From positions 992,001-1,056,000 of the forward strand of contig CAYVWR010000001.1 in assembly GCA_964455525.1 (NCBI GenBank): a stretch of DNA of 64,000 nucleotides, in the 5' to 3' direction. The DNA comes from JAFDZV01 sp964455525. Lineage in GTDB: Bacteria; Bacteroidota; Ignavibacteria; OLB7. Positions 36,859 through 46,707 of this stretch are shown here, piece by piece. The notes below the pieces were generated by a model. The model was not told the origin of the DNA, ran no database searches, and saw nothing but the letters and a program-made list of their open reading frames with translations. Within the stretch, counting starts at the first letter, position 1, and the number at the start of each line of letters is the position of its first letter. The position numbers were made by a program, and so were the translations under genes.

Positions 36859-37234
36859 CGGGATTAAAGGTTATGTCAAGCTCCAGCATGGCGCTCTTCC
36901 GATATCCATCGCTGATTCAGGCGAAGGAGCATGGTAGGAGACGTCAGGCGGAGGCCCGGGTTTAGCCAAAATGTATATCAATCTGCATCGGACGCCGAAG
37001 GGGATCGCTTCCTGGCCTCCACAGAGAAGGCCGCTGCTTTGCCATTGCCCATCGGTGCCGTCTGCAAGAAGAATTAGAGTCAGATGATGCCATCAGGTTC
37101 CTGCGATACGATCTGCAAAACATGTGAGGGGGGGAGCGAGCGTTTTCTCTCTATCTTTCATGCTCCCCTGCACAACGTGTTCGCCAGGGCGACCCCGTTA
37201 TAACGATAGTATATCCGACACGCAGCCGTTACCG
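36859..37234. other. Divergent intergenic region
   Basis: The 376 bases between the Spy-like gene and the FAD protein must hold two divergent promoters. I cannot name elements with confidence. Confidence 0.4.
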
Positions 37235-38785
37235 ATGATCCATTCCCTTGAACTTGTGCTCGACCTGAGCAGCGCCGACGATGAAACGGCCCGGCGCAAT
37301 CTTGCCGCAACGCTGCTTGGCATCGAGCCGGAGAGAATTACGGCAGTGCGCACGCGACGGCGCTCGATAGACGCACGGCAGGCTATCGTCAAGATCAGGA
37401 TGCAGGCCGATGTCTATTACGACGAGGATGCGCCCACCGAAGAACTGCCGCGCCCGGAGTATCCCATCGTGCGGGGCACGCGGCGCGTGGTGGTGATCGG
37501 GGCGGGTCCGGCCGGACTCTTCGCGGCTCTTCGGCTGATAGAGCTGGGGATCAGGCCGATTGTGCTTGAGCGAGGAAAGGATGTTCGCGCTCGCCGACGC
37601 GATCTGGCAGCCATCCAGCGTCAGGGGATCGTCAACCCCGACAGCAATTACTGTTTTGGCGAGGGAGGGGCCGGCACCTATTCCGATGGCAAGCTCTACA
37701 CCCGATCTACAAAACGGGGCAATGTGGAGGATGTTCTCCGAACCCTTGTAGCGCATGGTGCCACCCCGGAAATCCTTGTGGATGCCCACCCGCATATCGG
37801 CTCGAACAAGCTGCCGCAGGTAGTGGCCGCAATTCGCGAGAGCATTCTGGCAGCGGGCGGAGAGATCCACTTCGACAGCCGCGTGGTGGATCTTATCATT
37901 GATGCCACCGGCACGATACACGGCGCGGTTACCGCCGCCGGCGACGAGTTCACCGGAGAAGCGGTGATTCTGGCAACAGGGCATTCCGCACGCGACATCT
38001 TCAGGCTGCTGTTGCATCGTAGCGTTCTGATAGAGCCGAAGCCGTTTGCGATGGGTGTACGGATCGAGCACCCGCAACCACTGATCGATCGCATTCAATA
38101 CAACAATGCAGCGGGCGATCTCCGCCTTCCGGCAGCCAGCTACCGTCTAGCCTCCACCGTGAACGATCGGGGCGTCTTCTCCTTCTGCATGTGCCCCGGC
38201 GGCTTTATCGTTCCCTCGGCAACCGAAGGTGATGAGGTGGTCGTTAACGGCATGAGCCCCTCTCGTCGCGATTCCCCGTATGCAAACTCAGGCATGATCG
38301 TATCGGTGGAGAGAGAGGATCTGGTCCCCTTCGCCGAGCATGGAGCGCTTGCCGGAATGTATTATCAGAAATCGCTGGAAACGATGGCAATGGAGGCAGG
38401 CGGAGGTGCACAGCGTGCCCCGGCACAACGCCTGACCGATTTCATAGCAGGCCGCACATCGAGCACGCTGCCATCATGCAGCTACAAGCCGGGATTGAAT
38501 TCGGCACCGCTCCACGAGCTGCTCCCCCCATCGCTGGCGACCCGGCTTCAGGGCGGACTGAAGAACTTCGGACGCACCATGAATGGCTATATGACAGAGG
38601 ATGCTGTGCTGGTCGGCGTCGAGACCCGCACAAGCTCCCCGATCCGCATTCCTCGCGATCCCGCCACGCTTGAACACCCGCAGATCGCCCGTCTGTTTCC
38701 CTGCGCCGAGGGGGCCGGTTACGCGGGCGGCATCGTCTCCGCGGCAATCGATGGCATACGATGCGCCGATGCAGCGGCACACTGA
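37235..38785 (+). CDS. FAD-dependent dehydrogenase of the COG2509 type
   Basis: 516 residues from ATG 37235; the open frame extends upstream without family sequence. A small N-terminal ferredoxin-fold domain (residues 1-80, with 'RRRSIDARQ') is followed by the FAD Rossmann motif 'VVVIGAGPAGLFAALRL' (about residues 85-101). Next come 'NYCFGEGGAGTYSDGKLYTR', the family's most conserved stretch, then 'ATGHSARD' and 'FCMCPGGFIVPS'. The end has 'GAGYAGGIVSAAIDG'. The family is widespread and uncharacterised; a role in RNA or cofactor modification has been suggested from the N-terminal domain but not proved. Confidence 0.85.
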   Translation: MIHSLELVLDLSSADDETARRNLAATLLGIEPERITAVRTRRRSIDARQAIVKIRMQADVYYDEDAPTEELPRPEYPIVRGTRRVVVIGAGPAGLFAALRLIELGIRPIVLERGKDVRARRRDLAAIQRQGIVNPDSNYCFGEGGAGTYSDGKLYTRSTKRGNVEDVLRTLVAHGATPEILVDAHPHIGSNKLPQVVAAIRESILAAGGEIHFDSRVVDLIIDATGTIHGAVTAAGDEFTGEAVILATGHSARDIFRLLLHRSVLIEPKPFAMGVRIEHPQPLIDRIQYNNAAGDLRLPAASYRLASTVNDRGVFSFCMCPGGFIVPSATEGDEVVVNGMSPSRRDSPYANSGMIVSVEREDLVPFAEHGALAGMYYQKSLETMAMEAGGGAQRAPAQRLTDFIAGRTSSTLPSCSYKPGLNSAPLHELLPPSLATRLQGGLKNFGRTMNGYMTEDAVLVGVETRTSSPIRIPRDPATLEHPQIARLFPCAEGAGYAGGIVSAAIDGIRCADAAAH

Positions 38786-39188
38786 ACCACGGAGGGGCGC
38801 CATCACCGCGCCCCATTGCCCTGAAAGCTGGGCATCGTGGTGAATGCAGGCGCGTGGCAGCCGCCACACCGATCAGCACCACAAACAGCAGCACATGCAC
38901 CGGCCCACGTCGCCCCGCAGAAGCTCTCGTATGGCACGCCGAGCAGATACCCAGCCGAACCGATATCAAGCAGCACCGCGCACGTCGCGGCCAGCACCCG
39001 GAACCGCAACGGCATGGCAGCACCGGTAACGCTTCCGCCGAGCGCCAGGCCATGTATGTGTACAAGGCCGTAATCGTAGCACAATAAGGTCTTGAGGCTT
39101 CTCGCCCATTACAGCAGAATATGTATACTGCACCCGATCCGGCACAACGTACGCCGCCTGTCACGATACATGGACCTATACGACTTCC
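38786..39188. other. Intergenic region, possible remnant on the minus strand
   Basis: No supported gene. On the minus strand the frame 39084-38803 includes a CxxCH haem-type motif (CGGCH) and a hydrophobic stretch, but the rest resembles no cytochrome, so I treat it as chance or a remnant. Confidence 0.35.
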
Positions 39189-40037
39189 ATGCTCTTTCTC
39201 CTTCTAACGATCATCAGTTCGGTATCGGTATCGGCTCTTCTGAAAGTCAACGAGACGCGTGGTGGCAACCGGATGGTTGTTGCTGGCACAAACTACCTGG
39301 TAGCAACCTGCATGGCGTTTATCATGGCAGGAGCATCCGAGCTTGCCATCGGCCCGCGCTGGATCGCTCTCGGGCTTGCCGCAGGGGTTGGCTTTGTAGC
39401 CGGTTTTCTGATGCTGATGCGTGGATTGAAAGAGATCGGCCTGGCGATACCAAGCAGCGCTGCCAGGCTTTCGATGCTTATCCCGGTCACCGGCTCCATT
39501 CTGATCTTCGGTGAACAGCCATCAATGCTTCAGATCGGGGGCATAGCCGCGGGCGTCCTGGCATTTGTTCTGCTTGGGGCGGCGCAACGCCGAGCCGGCG
39601 GAGGCTCGGAGCTTGACCTGAAGGCGGTCGGCATCCTGGTGGCGATCTTCGCCATCGTCGGCACAACCGATTTTTCCATGAAGACTGCCCAGGCATATGG
39701 GGTGCACAGCGATGCGCTCAGCTTCTACATATTCCTTTCGGCGACACTTATCTGCTGGCTTTCGATAGCCATCGGAAAAACTCAGGTAACACGAGGCGAT
39801 CTGGCGTTCGGCGCGCTGCTCGGGGTGCCGAATTACTTCAGCGTCTATTTCCTCCTTCAGGCGCTCGGCCAGCTCGATGCCTCCATCGTCTTTCCCTCGG
39901 TCAGCGCCGGTGCGGTGATTATGGTAACGGCCGTGGCCATCATCTTCTGGAAGGAGCACCCGAACCGTATGGCCTGGTATGGCATCGCGCTCGCCGCAAT
40001 TGCGGTGGCACTTCTGGGATTTCAACAGAGTTCGTAA
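39189..40037 (+). CDS. EamA-family (DMT superfamily) membrane transporter
   Basis: 282 residues, almost entirely hydrophobic, with about ten predicted helices in two halves of five. The junction is the charged 'GAAQRRAGGGSELDLK' near residue 140. The second half ends with the EamA-type 'FWKEHPNRMAWYGIALAAIAVALLG' (residues about 250-276). It probably exports or imports a small metabolite across the inner membrane. birA starts only 5 bases downstream, so the two are co-transcribed, which hints at but does not prove a substrate linked to biotin. Confidence 0.82.
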   Translation: MLFLLLTIISSVSVSALLKVNETRGGNRMVVAGTNYLVATCMAFIMAGASELAIGPRWIALGLAAGVGFVAGFLMLMRGLKEIGLAIPSSAARLSMLIPVTGSILIFGEQPSMLQIGGIAAGVLAFVLLGAAQRRAGGGSELDLKAVGILVAIFAIVGTTDFSMKTAQAYGVHSDALSFYIFLSATLICWLSIAIGKTQVTRGDLAFGALLGVPNYFSVYFLLQALGQLDASIVFPSVSAGAVIMVTAVAIIFWKEHPNRMAWYGIALAAIAVALLGFQQSS

Positions 40038-40042
40038 CCATC

Positions 40043-40864
40043 ATGACCGATGCGCTTTCATCCATAGCCTCCGATACGGGAACGCTGAAGAGGCTGGCCA
40101 AGCGCTGGGGAATCGCACGATTCATCGTCTATCCCCAGGCCGATTCAACACAGAACATCGTCCGGGCCATGAACGATTCCGGCACCGAGGCCTGGACGCT
40201 TGTGGTTGCAGACTATCAGACCGCCGGGCGGGGCCAGCATGGACGGTCGTGGCTGGCCGGGCCGGGTATGTCCCTTATGTTCTCTCTGCTTCTACGTCCC
40301 CGGCATGTGGAGGCGGCCGCGCTCCTGCCGATACGCATCGGCATGGCAATCGCCGCCGCGCTCGATCCGTTTCTGCGACCGGGAGCACGAGCTATGCTGA
40401 AATGGCCGAACGACGTGATTGTGAGCGATGGGAAGGCTGGCGGCATCCTCTGCGAGTCGCAGATCCGCAACGAGGAGATCAGTGTGATAGCGGGGGTGGG
40501 ATTAAATGCCCGACGATTCCCGTTGAACATCGATGATCGGCGCGATCTGATGCCGGTTTTTCTGGAGGAGCAGAGCAATGCCCCGATCGATCGGCTTGAT
40601 CTGCTGGAAGCCATCATCGGCTCGCTCCGCAATCGCCTAGTGACCGAAGGCGTCCGTCTGGACGATACGGAGTTGCGTGAATTTGCACGGCGCGACTGGC
40701 TGCGCGACCGTGCCCTGCATGGTCCCGCAACCGGCCGCGCCTGTGGCATCAACCGTGAGGGGCATCTCCAGATCCTGCGTCCCAACCACCTGATGGAGAG
40801 CTTTATGGCAGGACGGGTGCTGCTGGAGGAGCTTATCGGAGACGCTGATCGAGATAGCCCTTGA
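40043..40864 (+). CDS. birA: Biotin-[acetyl-CoA carboxylase] ligase
   Basis: 273 residues. The catalytic domain shows 'STQN', the biotinyl-AMP loop 'GRGQHGRSW' (residues 65-73) and 'LKWPNDVIVSDGKAGGILCES'. A C-terminal SH3-like domain follows. The N-terminal helix-turn-helix of the E. coli protein is missing, so this is a monofunctional ligase without repressor activity. It attaches biotin to the carrier protein of acetyl-CoA carboxylase and related enzymes. The 3' end overlaps the convergent gene at 40833-41108 by 32 bases. Confidence 0.9.
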   Translation: MTDALSSIASDTGTLKRLAKRWGIARFIVYPQADSTQNIVRAMNDSGTEAWTLVVADYQTAGRGQHGRSWLAGPGMSLMFSLLLRPRHVEAAALLPIRIGMAIAAALDPFLRPGARAMLKWPNDVIVSDGKAGGILCESQIRNEEISVIAGVGLNARRFPLNIDDRRDLMPVFLEEQSNAPIDRLDLLEAIIGSLRNRLVTEGVRLDDTELREFARRDWLRDRALHGPATGRACGINREGHLQILRPNHLMESFMAGRVLLEELIGDADRDSP

Positions 40865-41108
40865 TCTGCTGCTCGATAGGCCCCCTGAACGGGCTGAGCG
40901 CCATGCCGAGCCGTATATCCACCGTTACGGTGGCATCGTCCACATTGATGGTGCCATTTGCCCCGGAGCGCTCGAATTCGAGCACATCGCCGTTCCAGCG
41001 ATAGCGAACATCCAGCTTGTCGCTCATCTGCATAGCCACATCTTCTACCGCTTTGCGTGCCCCATCCCTGCCGAGCGCATGATTTCTCTCTATGTGAATC
41101 CCTGCCAT
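40833..41108 (-). CDS. Polyhydroxyalkanoic acid system family protein (PHA_gran_rgn)
   Basis: 91 residues from ATG 41108. The sequence follows the family pattern: 'IHIERNHALGRDGARKAVEDVA', split over residues 4-25, then 'VRYRWNGDVLEFERSGANGTI', again over two strands, and a final 'VDIRLGMALSPFRGPIEQQIKGYLD'. Members are small proteins found near or without PHA genes; a role in granule regulation is proposed from the name-giving cases only. There is no PHA synthase in the window. Its 3' end overlaps birA by 32 bases on the opposite strand. Confidence 0.75.
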   Translation of the reverse strand: MAGIHIERNHALGRDGARKAVEDVAMQMSDKLDVRYRWNGDVLEFERSGANGTINVDDATVTVDIRLGMALSPFRGPIEQQIKGYLDQRLR

Positions 41109-41470
41109 GGATAGCCCATCATTTGTTGAAAGAAAAGTGTTTCCCCTTGCGGTAGCAATGCTTGTGCCGTAGGCCGCGAGACGGGACTCTCCGAAGGGCA
41201 TCGCCAACAGGATAGAACGCAACACGCCCCGATGATATACAACCGGAGCGCCCCCGGCAGCCGGTGGCGACAAAGCGCCATCCCGATGCTCTCCCCGTTC
41301 TCTCTATGATACGGGAGCGGGGACTCTATCTGCCCCCGCCGCAGGCAGGGCAGATCTCCCCGCCCGCAAGCATTGCACACCGTTCCCGAAGCATGCTCGG
41401 TGCACTCTTCAGAGGAGCAACGGAAGGAAACCGAACGTCTGCAAACCTGGATGGAGCCGACCAGAGCCGA
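41109..41470. other. Intergenic region downstream of argH
   Basis: 362 bases with no supported gene, repeat or terminator. Confidence 0.35.
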
Positions 41471-42856
41471 TCAACGGCTGGCCAGAAGCTGACTCCAGGC
41501 GGCGATCTGGCGCTCTACATCGCCGGGAGCGGTGCTTCCGGCCGAGCGTTTCCGCTGGATGCTTGTAATCGGAAGGAGGTACTGAAAGATATCGTCATCG
41601 AAGGCGGGGGAAAAACTCCGAAACGTTTCAAGGTCGAGCGAACCAAATCCGCAGCTCTGTTCCACGCAGTGTGCAACGATTGCTCCGGCCACCGCGTGTG
41701 CATCGCGGAAGGGGATACCGCGACGCACCAGATAATCAGCGATCTCGGTAGCGGTGGAGAGATCCTCCAGCGCTTCCTGCTCCATGCGCTTCTGCTGGAA
41801 GCGGGTATGCTCAAGCAACGCGGCAGTGATCCCAAGACAGTCGCGGGTGGTATCGATGGCATCGAACATCGGCCCCTTATCCTCCTGCATATCCCGATTA
41901 TAGGCAAGTGGCAGCCCTTTCATCATCGTCAGAAGGTGTACCAATGCCCCATAGACCCGGCCGGTCTTGCCTCGCACAAGCTCCGCCATATCCGGATTCT
42001 TCTTCTGTGGCATAATGCTGCTTCCGGTGGCAAACGCATCGCCGATCTCCACAAATCCGAATTCCTTGGTGGCCCAGAGCACATACTCCTCTGCAAGACG
42101 ACTTAGATGCATGGCAACGATGCTGCACGCGGCCACAGCCTCGATGATATGATCGCGGTCGCTCACCGCATCAATGCTATTGCCCACAATGCCATCGAAC
42201 CCGAGCTTTTCGGCCACCATCTGCCGGTCGATCGGGAAGGAGGTGCCGGCGAACGCGGCCGCGCCAAGGGGGGAGCGGTTCATACGGCGCATGCAATCGC
42301 GAAAGCGATCGTAATCGCGATCGAGCATGGCGACATAGGCAAGCAGATGATGGGCCAGGAGCACCGGCTGCGCACGCTGGAGGTGGGTATAACCTGGCAT
42401 CACGACCGAGATATTCTCCTCGGCCTTTGCAACGAGCACACGCTGCATCGCCGAGAGCGCATCGCAGACATCAGCGAGCGCGGTACGAAGGTAGAGACGT
42501 TCATCGAGCGCCACCTGATCGTTCCGGCTCCGGGCGGTATGCAGCCTTCCCCCTGCCGGGCCGATCTTCTCGATCAACCGGGCTTCCACGGCCATATGCA
42601 CATCCTCGAATCGCTCATCAAGGGGGAACTCTCCCCGTTCGATCTCCCCCCTGATCTCCAGGAGCGCCTCACGGATCTGCTCTGCCTCCTGGGCGCTGAG
42701 GACGCCGGTTGCGGCAAGCATCTCCACATGTGCCACGCTCCCGTCGATATCCTCCCGATAGAGCCTTCCATCGACGCCAATCGAGGTAGAGAACTTCAAC
42801 GCCATATCGGCGAGCTTTTCACTGAACCGACCACCCCAGAGCGTTTGCTGTGCCAT
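41471..42856 (-). CDS. argH: Argininosuccinate lyase
   Basis: 461 residues, ATG start. The fumarase/aspartase-superfamily signature is 'GSSIMPQKKNPD' (about residues 275-286), with 'HTARSRNDQVA' and 'GYTHLQRAQP' supplying other active-site positions. It splits argininosuccinate into arginine and fumarate, the last step of arginine synthesis. It is the last gene of the cluster, separated from argG by 209 bases with a strong hairpin, so it may have its own promoter or be expressed less than the upstream genes. Confidence 0.96.
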   Translation of the reverse strand: MAQQTLWGGRFSEKLADMALKFSTSIGVDGRLYREDIDGSVAHVEMLAATGVLSAQEAEQIREALLEIRGEIERGEFPLDERFEDVHMAVEARLIEKIGPAGGRLHTARSRNDQVALDERLYLRTALADVCDALSAMQRVLVAKAEENISVVMPGYTHLQRAQPVLLAHHLLAYVAMLDRDYDRFRDCMRRMNRSPLGAAAFAGTSFPIDRQMVAEKLGFDGIVGNSIDAVSDRDHIIEAVAACSIVAMHLSRLAEEYVLWATKEFGFVEIGDAFATGSSIMPQKKNPDMAELVRGKTGRVYGALVHLLTMMKGLPLAYNRDMQEDKGPMFDAIDTTRDCLGITAALLEHTRFQQKRMEQEALEDLSTATEIADYLVRRGIPFRDAHAVAGAIVAHCVEQSCGFGSLDLETFRSFSPAFDDDIFQYLLPITSIQRKRSAGSTAPGDVERQIAAWSQLLASR

Positions 42857-42921
42857 GATCCTTGAAAAATCCCGGATAGTATATATAAACGATCACATCA
42901 TCGTTGTGCTATGTGCTGCCT

Positions 42922-42958
42922 GCCGGATGCCACCAGGATAGTCTCCGTGGCATCCGGC
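42922..42958 (-). terminator. Hairpin between argG and argH
   Basis: A perfect 12-bp inverted repeat, gccggatgccac/gtggcatccggc, with a 13-base loop. It has no T-run, so it may be an attenuator, a terminator needing a factor, or an mRNA-stabilising hairpin. Confidence 0.5.
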
Positions 42959-43065
42959 TACGCAACACGCATGGAGCGGAGAGTTCGTGCGGGCAGATAC
43001 GAGCACTGCTCAGTGGGCCAGGCCAGAGCTTGCCAGCGCCTCTGCATGCCTTTTATGCCGCTCCT

Positions 43066-44286
43066 TTACTCGGAGACAAGCTGTTCCACAGCCCTGCCAA
43101 CCCCGTGGAAGGTCTTCAGCGGAAGCGTAAAGATCTTGATGAACCCTTCGCTCGCCTTGTGATCGAACGAATCCTCATCGGTATAGGTGGCAAGGGAAGT
43201 ATCATACAGGGAATACGGCGAGGTACGTCCTGCCACAATCACATTCCCCTTATAGAACTTCAGCTTCACAACACCGCTTACGCGTTTCTGTGTCTGGCTG
43301 ATAAAACCATCGAATGCTGTTCTCAGCGGAGAGAACCAGAGGCCATTATAGACCAGATCGGCATAATCGTGGGCGATCTTCGCCTTGTAGTGGGCGGTAT
43401 CGCGATCGAGCGTAAGGCGTTCCAGCTCGCGATGTGCGCAATGAAGCGCCACGGCGGCCGGCGCCTCGTAGATCTCACGGGATTTGATGCCCACAAGCCT
43501 GTTCTCCACCAGGTCGATCCGTCCCACACCATTGGCGCCCGCGATACCGTTCAAGCGATCAATCAGTTCAAACCCGGAGAGCTTTAGCCCATTCAGCGCT
43601 ACAGGCGTTCCCTCCACAAACTCCAGGGTCACATACGTAGGCTCGTCGGGGGCATCGAGCGGATCGACCGTGCGCTGGAATGCATCGGCAGGCGGCTCGA
43701 CCATAGGATCTTCCAGAACACCGCACTCGATGCTGGTACCCCAGATATTTTCATCGATCGAATACGGGCTGGCTCTGGTAGCGGACACCGGTATGGCGTG
43801 GGTTTCGCAGTAGGCGATCTCCTCCTCGCGCGAGCGGAACTCCCACTCGCGCACCGGCGCCAGCACCTTCAGTTCCGGGGCAAGCGCAGCAACAGCGGCC
43901 TCGAAGCGAACCTGATCGTTCCCCTTGCCGGTGCATCCATGTGCCACTGCATTGCAGCCGCTTTGCAGTGCAACCTCCACAAGAGCTTTTGCAAGGAGCG
44001 GTCGCCCCAGCGCCGTCGCCATCGGATAGACTCCCTCATAGAGCGCTCCTGCCTTGAACGCCGGAAGGATATAGTCCTCCACAAACTCATGGCGGAGGTC
44101 AACCATATTCACCTCGCGTACGCCAAGAAGCCGAGCTTTCTCCTCGACCCCGATCAGTTCCTTTTTCTGCCCCAGATCGCCCGTCACCGTAACGACCTCG
44201 GCATCATATCGTTCCTGAAGCCATCGCACCATAACGGACGTATCAAGCCCGCCGGAATACGCGAGCGCAATCTTGAGCCTGTTCAC
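43066..44286 (-). CDS. argG: Argininosuccinate synthase
   Basis: 406 residues. The PP-loop 'AYSGGLDTS' (residues 9-17) binds ATP. 'AHGCTGKGNDQVRFE' (about residues 112-126) and 'SPYSIDENIWG' are standard family stretches. It joins citrulline and aspartate. It lies 77 bases downstream of argR on the same strand and is probably part of the arg transcript. Confidence 0.96.
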   Translation of the reverse strand: MNRLKIALAYSGGLDTSVMVRWLQERYDAEVVTVTGDLGQKKELIGVEEKARLLGVREVNMVDLRHEFVEDYILPAFKAGALYEGVYPMATALGRPLLAKALVEVALQSGCNAVAHGCTGKGNDQVRFEAAVAALAPELKVLAPVREWEFRSREEEIAYCETHAIPVSATRASPYSIDENIWGTSIECGVLEDPMVEPPADAFQRTVDPLDAPDEPTYVTLEFVEGTPVALNGLKLSGFELIDRLNGIAGANGVGRIDLVENRLVGIKSREIYEAPAAVALHCAHRELERLTLDRDTAHYKAKIAHDYADLVYNGLWFSPLRTAFDGFISQTQKRVSGVVKLKFYKGNVIVAGRTSPYSLYDTSLATYTDEDSFDHKASEGFIKIFTLPLKTFHGVGRAVEQLVSE

Positions 44287-44363
44287 GTGTTTCGACCCTT
44301 TACCGGTGTATAATTGTGGATTGTTCTATGCTATTATGTCTACTACGCGCCGGAGTCGGCGTT

Positions 44364-44813
44364 CTATCTGCTCTGAGCTATCAAGCTCCGAATGAATAGT
44401 ATGACATCGGGAATTTCCGCCATCGATCGTGGTGCGATAAAGATCGTGTTATCCCCCGCGATGGTTCCAAGCACCCGTGACTCGTGCAGGCTATCGATGA
44501 TCTCGGCCACCCCATGTGCTCTGCCAGGCAGCGTCTTGATAATGATGAGGGATTCGTTCGACTCGATCGACTCCACTTCATAGCTCAGGAGCGAGGTAAG
44601 CCTGCTCTCCTCGCTCTCCGCACGCAGCACATACCGCATTCCATCGGCGGTGTTCAATCGCGCGACACCAAGCTCCTTGATATCGCGCGAGAGCGTCGCC
44701 TGGGTCACTTCGTAGCCCTGTGCCTCCAGCAATTGCCGGAGATCCTCCTGGCTGGCGACCACATTTCGGGTAATAAGCTGCTTTATCGCAAATTGTCGGC
44801 TCTGTTTGTTCAT
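44364..44813 (-). CDS. argR: Arginine repressor ArgR
   Basis: 149 residues, the normal family length. The N-terminal winged helix has 'QATLSRDIKELG' (about residues 38-49), the recognition helix signature. The C-terminal oligomerisation/arginine-binding domain has 'GTIAGDNTIFIAPRS'. It is encoded inside the operon it most likely controls (6 bases after argF), giving autoregulation. A double ARG box lies in front of argC. Confidence 0.95.
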   Translation of the reverse strand: MNKQSRQFAIKQLITRNVVASQEDLRQLLEAQGYEVTQATLSRDIKELGVARLNTADGMRYVLRAESEESRLTSLLSYEVESIESNESLIIIKTLPGRAHGVAEIIDSLHESRVLGTIAGDNTIFIAPRSMAEIPDVILFIRSLIAQSR

Positions 44814-44819
44814 CGAACA

Positions 44820-45785
44820 TCAAGGGCTGAAGGTGGGAACCGTACATCGCTCGATGTACGGTGGCGCCACCTGCATCGGCGCTACCTCCTCGGCAAGTCT
44901 GGCAAGGAGCGCCTTCTGCACATGCAGGCGGTTTTCAGCCTGATCGAAGACGATGGAGTTCGGACCATCGAGCACCTCTGCGGTCACCTCCTCCCCACGA
45001 TGTGCCGGGAGGCAGTGCATGACCGCACAATCAAGCTTCGCCGCCGCCAATAAACGGAAATTCACTTGATAGCGGGCAAATGCCTTTCGCCGCTCCTCGG
45101 CCTCCACCTCCTGTCCCATGCTGGTCCAGACATCGGTATAGATCACATCGGCATTCTCGACGGCCTCGTAGGGGTCCTCGATGATATCAATGGTGCTGAT
45201 CCCCGCCCGGCATGCACGGTCCAGCGTGGCAGGGTCCGGCCCATAGCCGCCCGGCGCCGCAAGAACAAAGTGCATCGGGTAGAGCGAGGCCATCTCCAGC
45301 CAGGAATTCGCAACGTTATTGCCATCGCCTACAAACACAACCTTGACGCCCGGGCGCAGCTTGCCATGCTGGCGGATGGTATAGAGATCGGCGAGCACCT
45401 GGCAGGGATGGGAGCGATCGGTAAGGGCGTTCACCACCGGCACATCCGCATTATGGGCAAGATCGACCAGCACATCATGATGGAACAGCCGGGCGATGAT
45501 CATATGGCCATACCGGGAGAGAAGCTTCGCAACATCGGCAGAGCTTTCCCTGGTGCCGATTCCGATCCCCTCCTGCGACAGCACGATAGGATATCCGCCG
45601 AGCTGATGGATGCCAACCTCGAAGGAGACCCTGGTTCGCAGGGAAGGTTTCTGAAAAATCATGGCAACGTTACGGCCTTCCAGCGGCCTGTAGCTCGTGC
45701 TCAGCTTCAGCTCATCGGCCAGGGAAAAAAGCCCCTCCAGCTCGTCCCTATCGATGTCGAACAGCGACAGAATATCCTTCTTCAT
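44820..45785 (-). CDS. argF: Ornithine carbamoyltransferase
   Basis: 321 residues. Carbamoyl-phosphate site: 'KPSLRTRVSFE' (about residues 45-55) and 'HPCQVLAD'. Ornithine side: 'DVWTSMGQE' and 'MHCLPAHRG'. These are ornithine- rather than acetylornithine-carbamoyltransferase features as far as I can judge, and agree with argJ, which releases ornithine by transacetylation. The start overlaps the argB stop as ATGA, so translation is coupled. Confidence 0.95.
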   Translation of the reverse strand: MKKDILSLFDIDRDELEGLFSLADELKLSTSYRPLEGRNVAMIFQKPSLRTRVSFEVGIHQLGGYPIVLSQEGIGIGTRESSADVAKLLSRYGHMIIARLFHHDVLVDLAHNADVPVVNALTDRSHPCQVLADLYTIRQHGKLRPGVKVVFVGDGNNVANSWLEMASLYPMHFVLAAPGGYGPDPATLDRACRAGISTIDIIEDPYEAVENADVIYTDVWTSMGQEVEAEERRKAFARYQVNFRLLAAAKLDCAVMHCLPAHRGEEVTAEVLDGPNSIVFDQAENRLHVQKALLARLAEEVAPMQVAPPYIERCTVPTFSP

Positions 45786-46693
45786 GCGATTACTCCTTCA
45801 ATCAATATGCTCTCTTCATACATCCCCGGCGCCGCGATGCACACCCCTGCATCGTCATCCGGTCCCGTCCTGATAATGGCGGTACCGACTGCCTCTCCAT
45901 CAAGAAGCTGCCGCAGCGCGCCGGGCCTGCGACCATCGATGATGCGTACGCTTGCCACACCTCCATCCACCGCCTCCAGCGCCGACTCCACCTTTGGTAT
46001 CATCCCGCCATGTATCACCCCGCATGCAATAAGCTCACGCGCCTCCTCTGCGGTCATCAGCGGTATAATCTCACCACCGTTGCGCACCCCCTCCACATCG
46101 CTCATATAGACCAAGAGATCGGCACCGAGCGCAGCCGCCACGGCACCGGCGGCAAGATCGGCGTTGATATTATATACCGCACCCTCGGCTCCCGATCCCA
46201 GCGTGGCGATCACCGGAGTATAACCGCCACGAAGGAGCAGGTCCAAAAGCTGCACGTTCACCTGCTCCACCCTCCCCACCAGACCCAGATCAGGCTCGGT
46301 AAGGCGGCGTGCCACAAGGAGATCGCCATCAACGCCGGACAGACCAACGGCACGTCCGCCCGAGGCATTGATCGAACGCACAAGCTGCGTGTTCACCGTT
46401 CCGGCCAACGCCATCGTCACGGCATCCATCATCTGCGAATCGGTACGGCGCTGGCCCTTCACAAACTCGGCCTCTACCTCGAGTCGTGCGGCCAGCGCCG
46501 TTACCTCATGCCCTCCACCATGTACCACCACCACATGGGTACCGGCACGGCGAAGCGACATCAAATCTTCTGCAAAGCAGCTATCGGGAGCGGAGGCGGC
46601 AAGCGCGGCGCCGCCGTACTTGATGACCACGGTTCTGCGCGCGCAGAGGCCGCCATTGTTTCCGGCGATCATGTCATATCCTGTGTAGCTCAT
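45782..46693 (-). CDS. argB: Acetylglutamate kinase
   Basis: I place the start at ATG 46693 (303 residues) because AGGAGG stands 10 bases upstream of it; an ATG at 46702 is only 1 base from that site. The amino-acid kinase motifs are 'VVIKYGGAAL' near residue 22, 'VVVVHGGGHEV' near residue 55, and 'GGMIPKVESAL'. It phosphorylates N-acetylglutamate. It follows argJ by 14 bases and overlaps argF by 4. Confidence 0.93.
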   Translation of the reverse strand: MSYTGYDMIAGNNGGLCARRTVVIKYGGAALAASAPDSCFAEDLMSLRRAGTHVVVVHGGGHEVTALAARLEVEAEFVKGQRRTDSQMMDAVTMALAGTVNTQLVRSINASGGRAVGLSGVDGDLLVARRLTEPDLGLVGRVEQVNVQLLDLLLRGGYTPVIATLGSGAEGAVYNINADLAAGAVAAALGADLLVYMSDVEGVRNGGEIIPLMTAEEARELIACGVIHGGMIPKVESALEAVDGGVASVRIIDGRRPGALRQLLDGEAVGTAIIRTGPDDDAGVCIAAPGMYEESILIEGVIA

Positions 46694-46707
46694 CGCTGGC
46701 ATTCCTC

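Noticed and set aside
38803..39084. 93-codon minus-strand frame with a CxxCH motif
   Set aside because: A haem motif alone in a short frame can arise by chance, and nothing else resembles a cytochrome or has a usable start.
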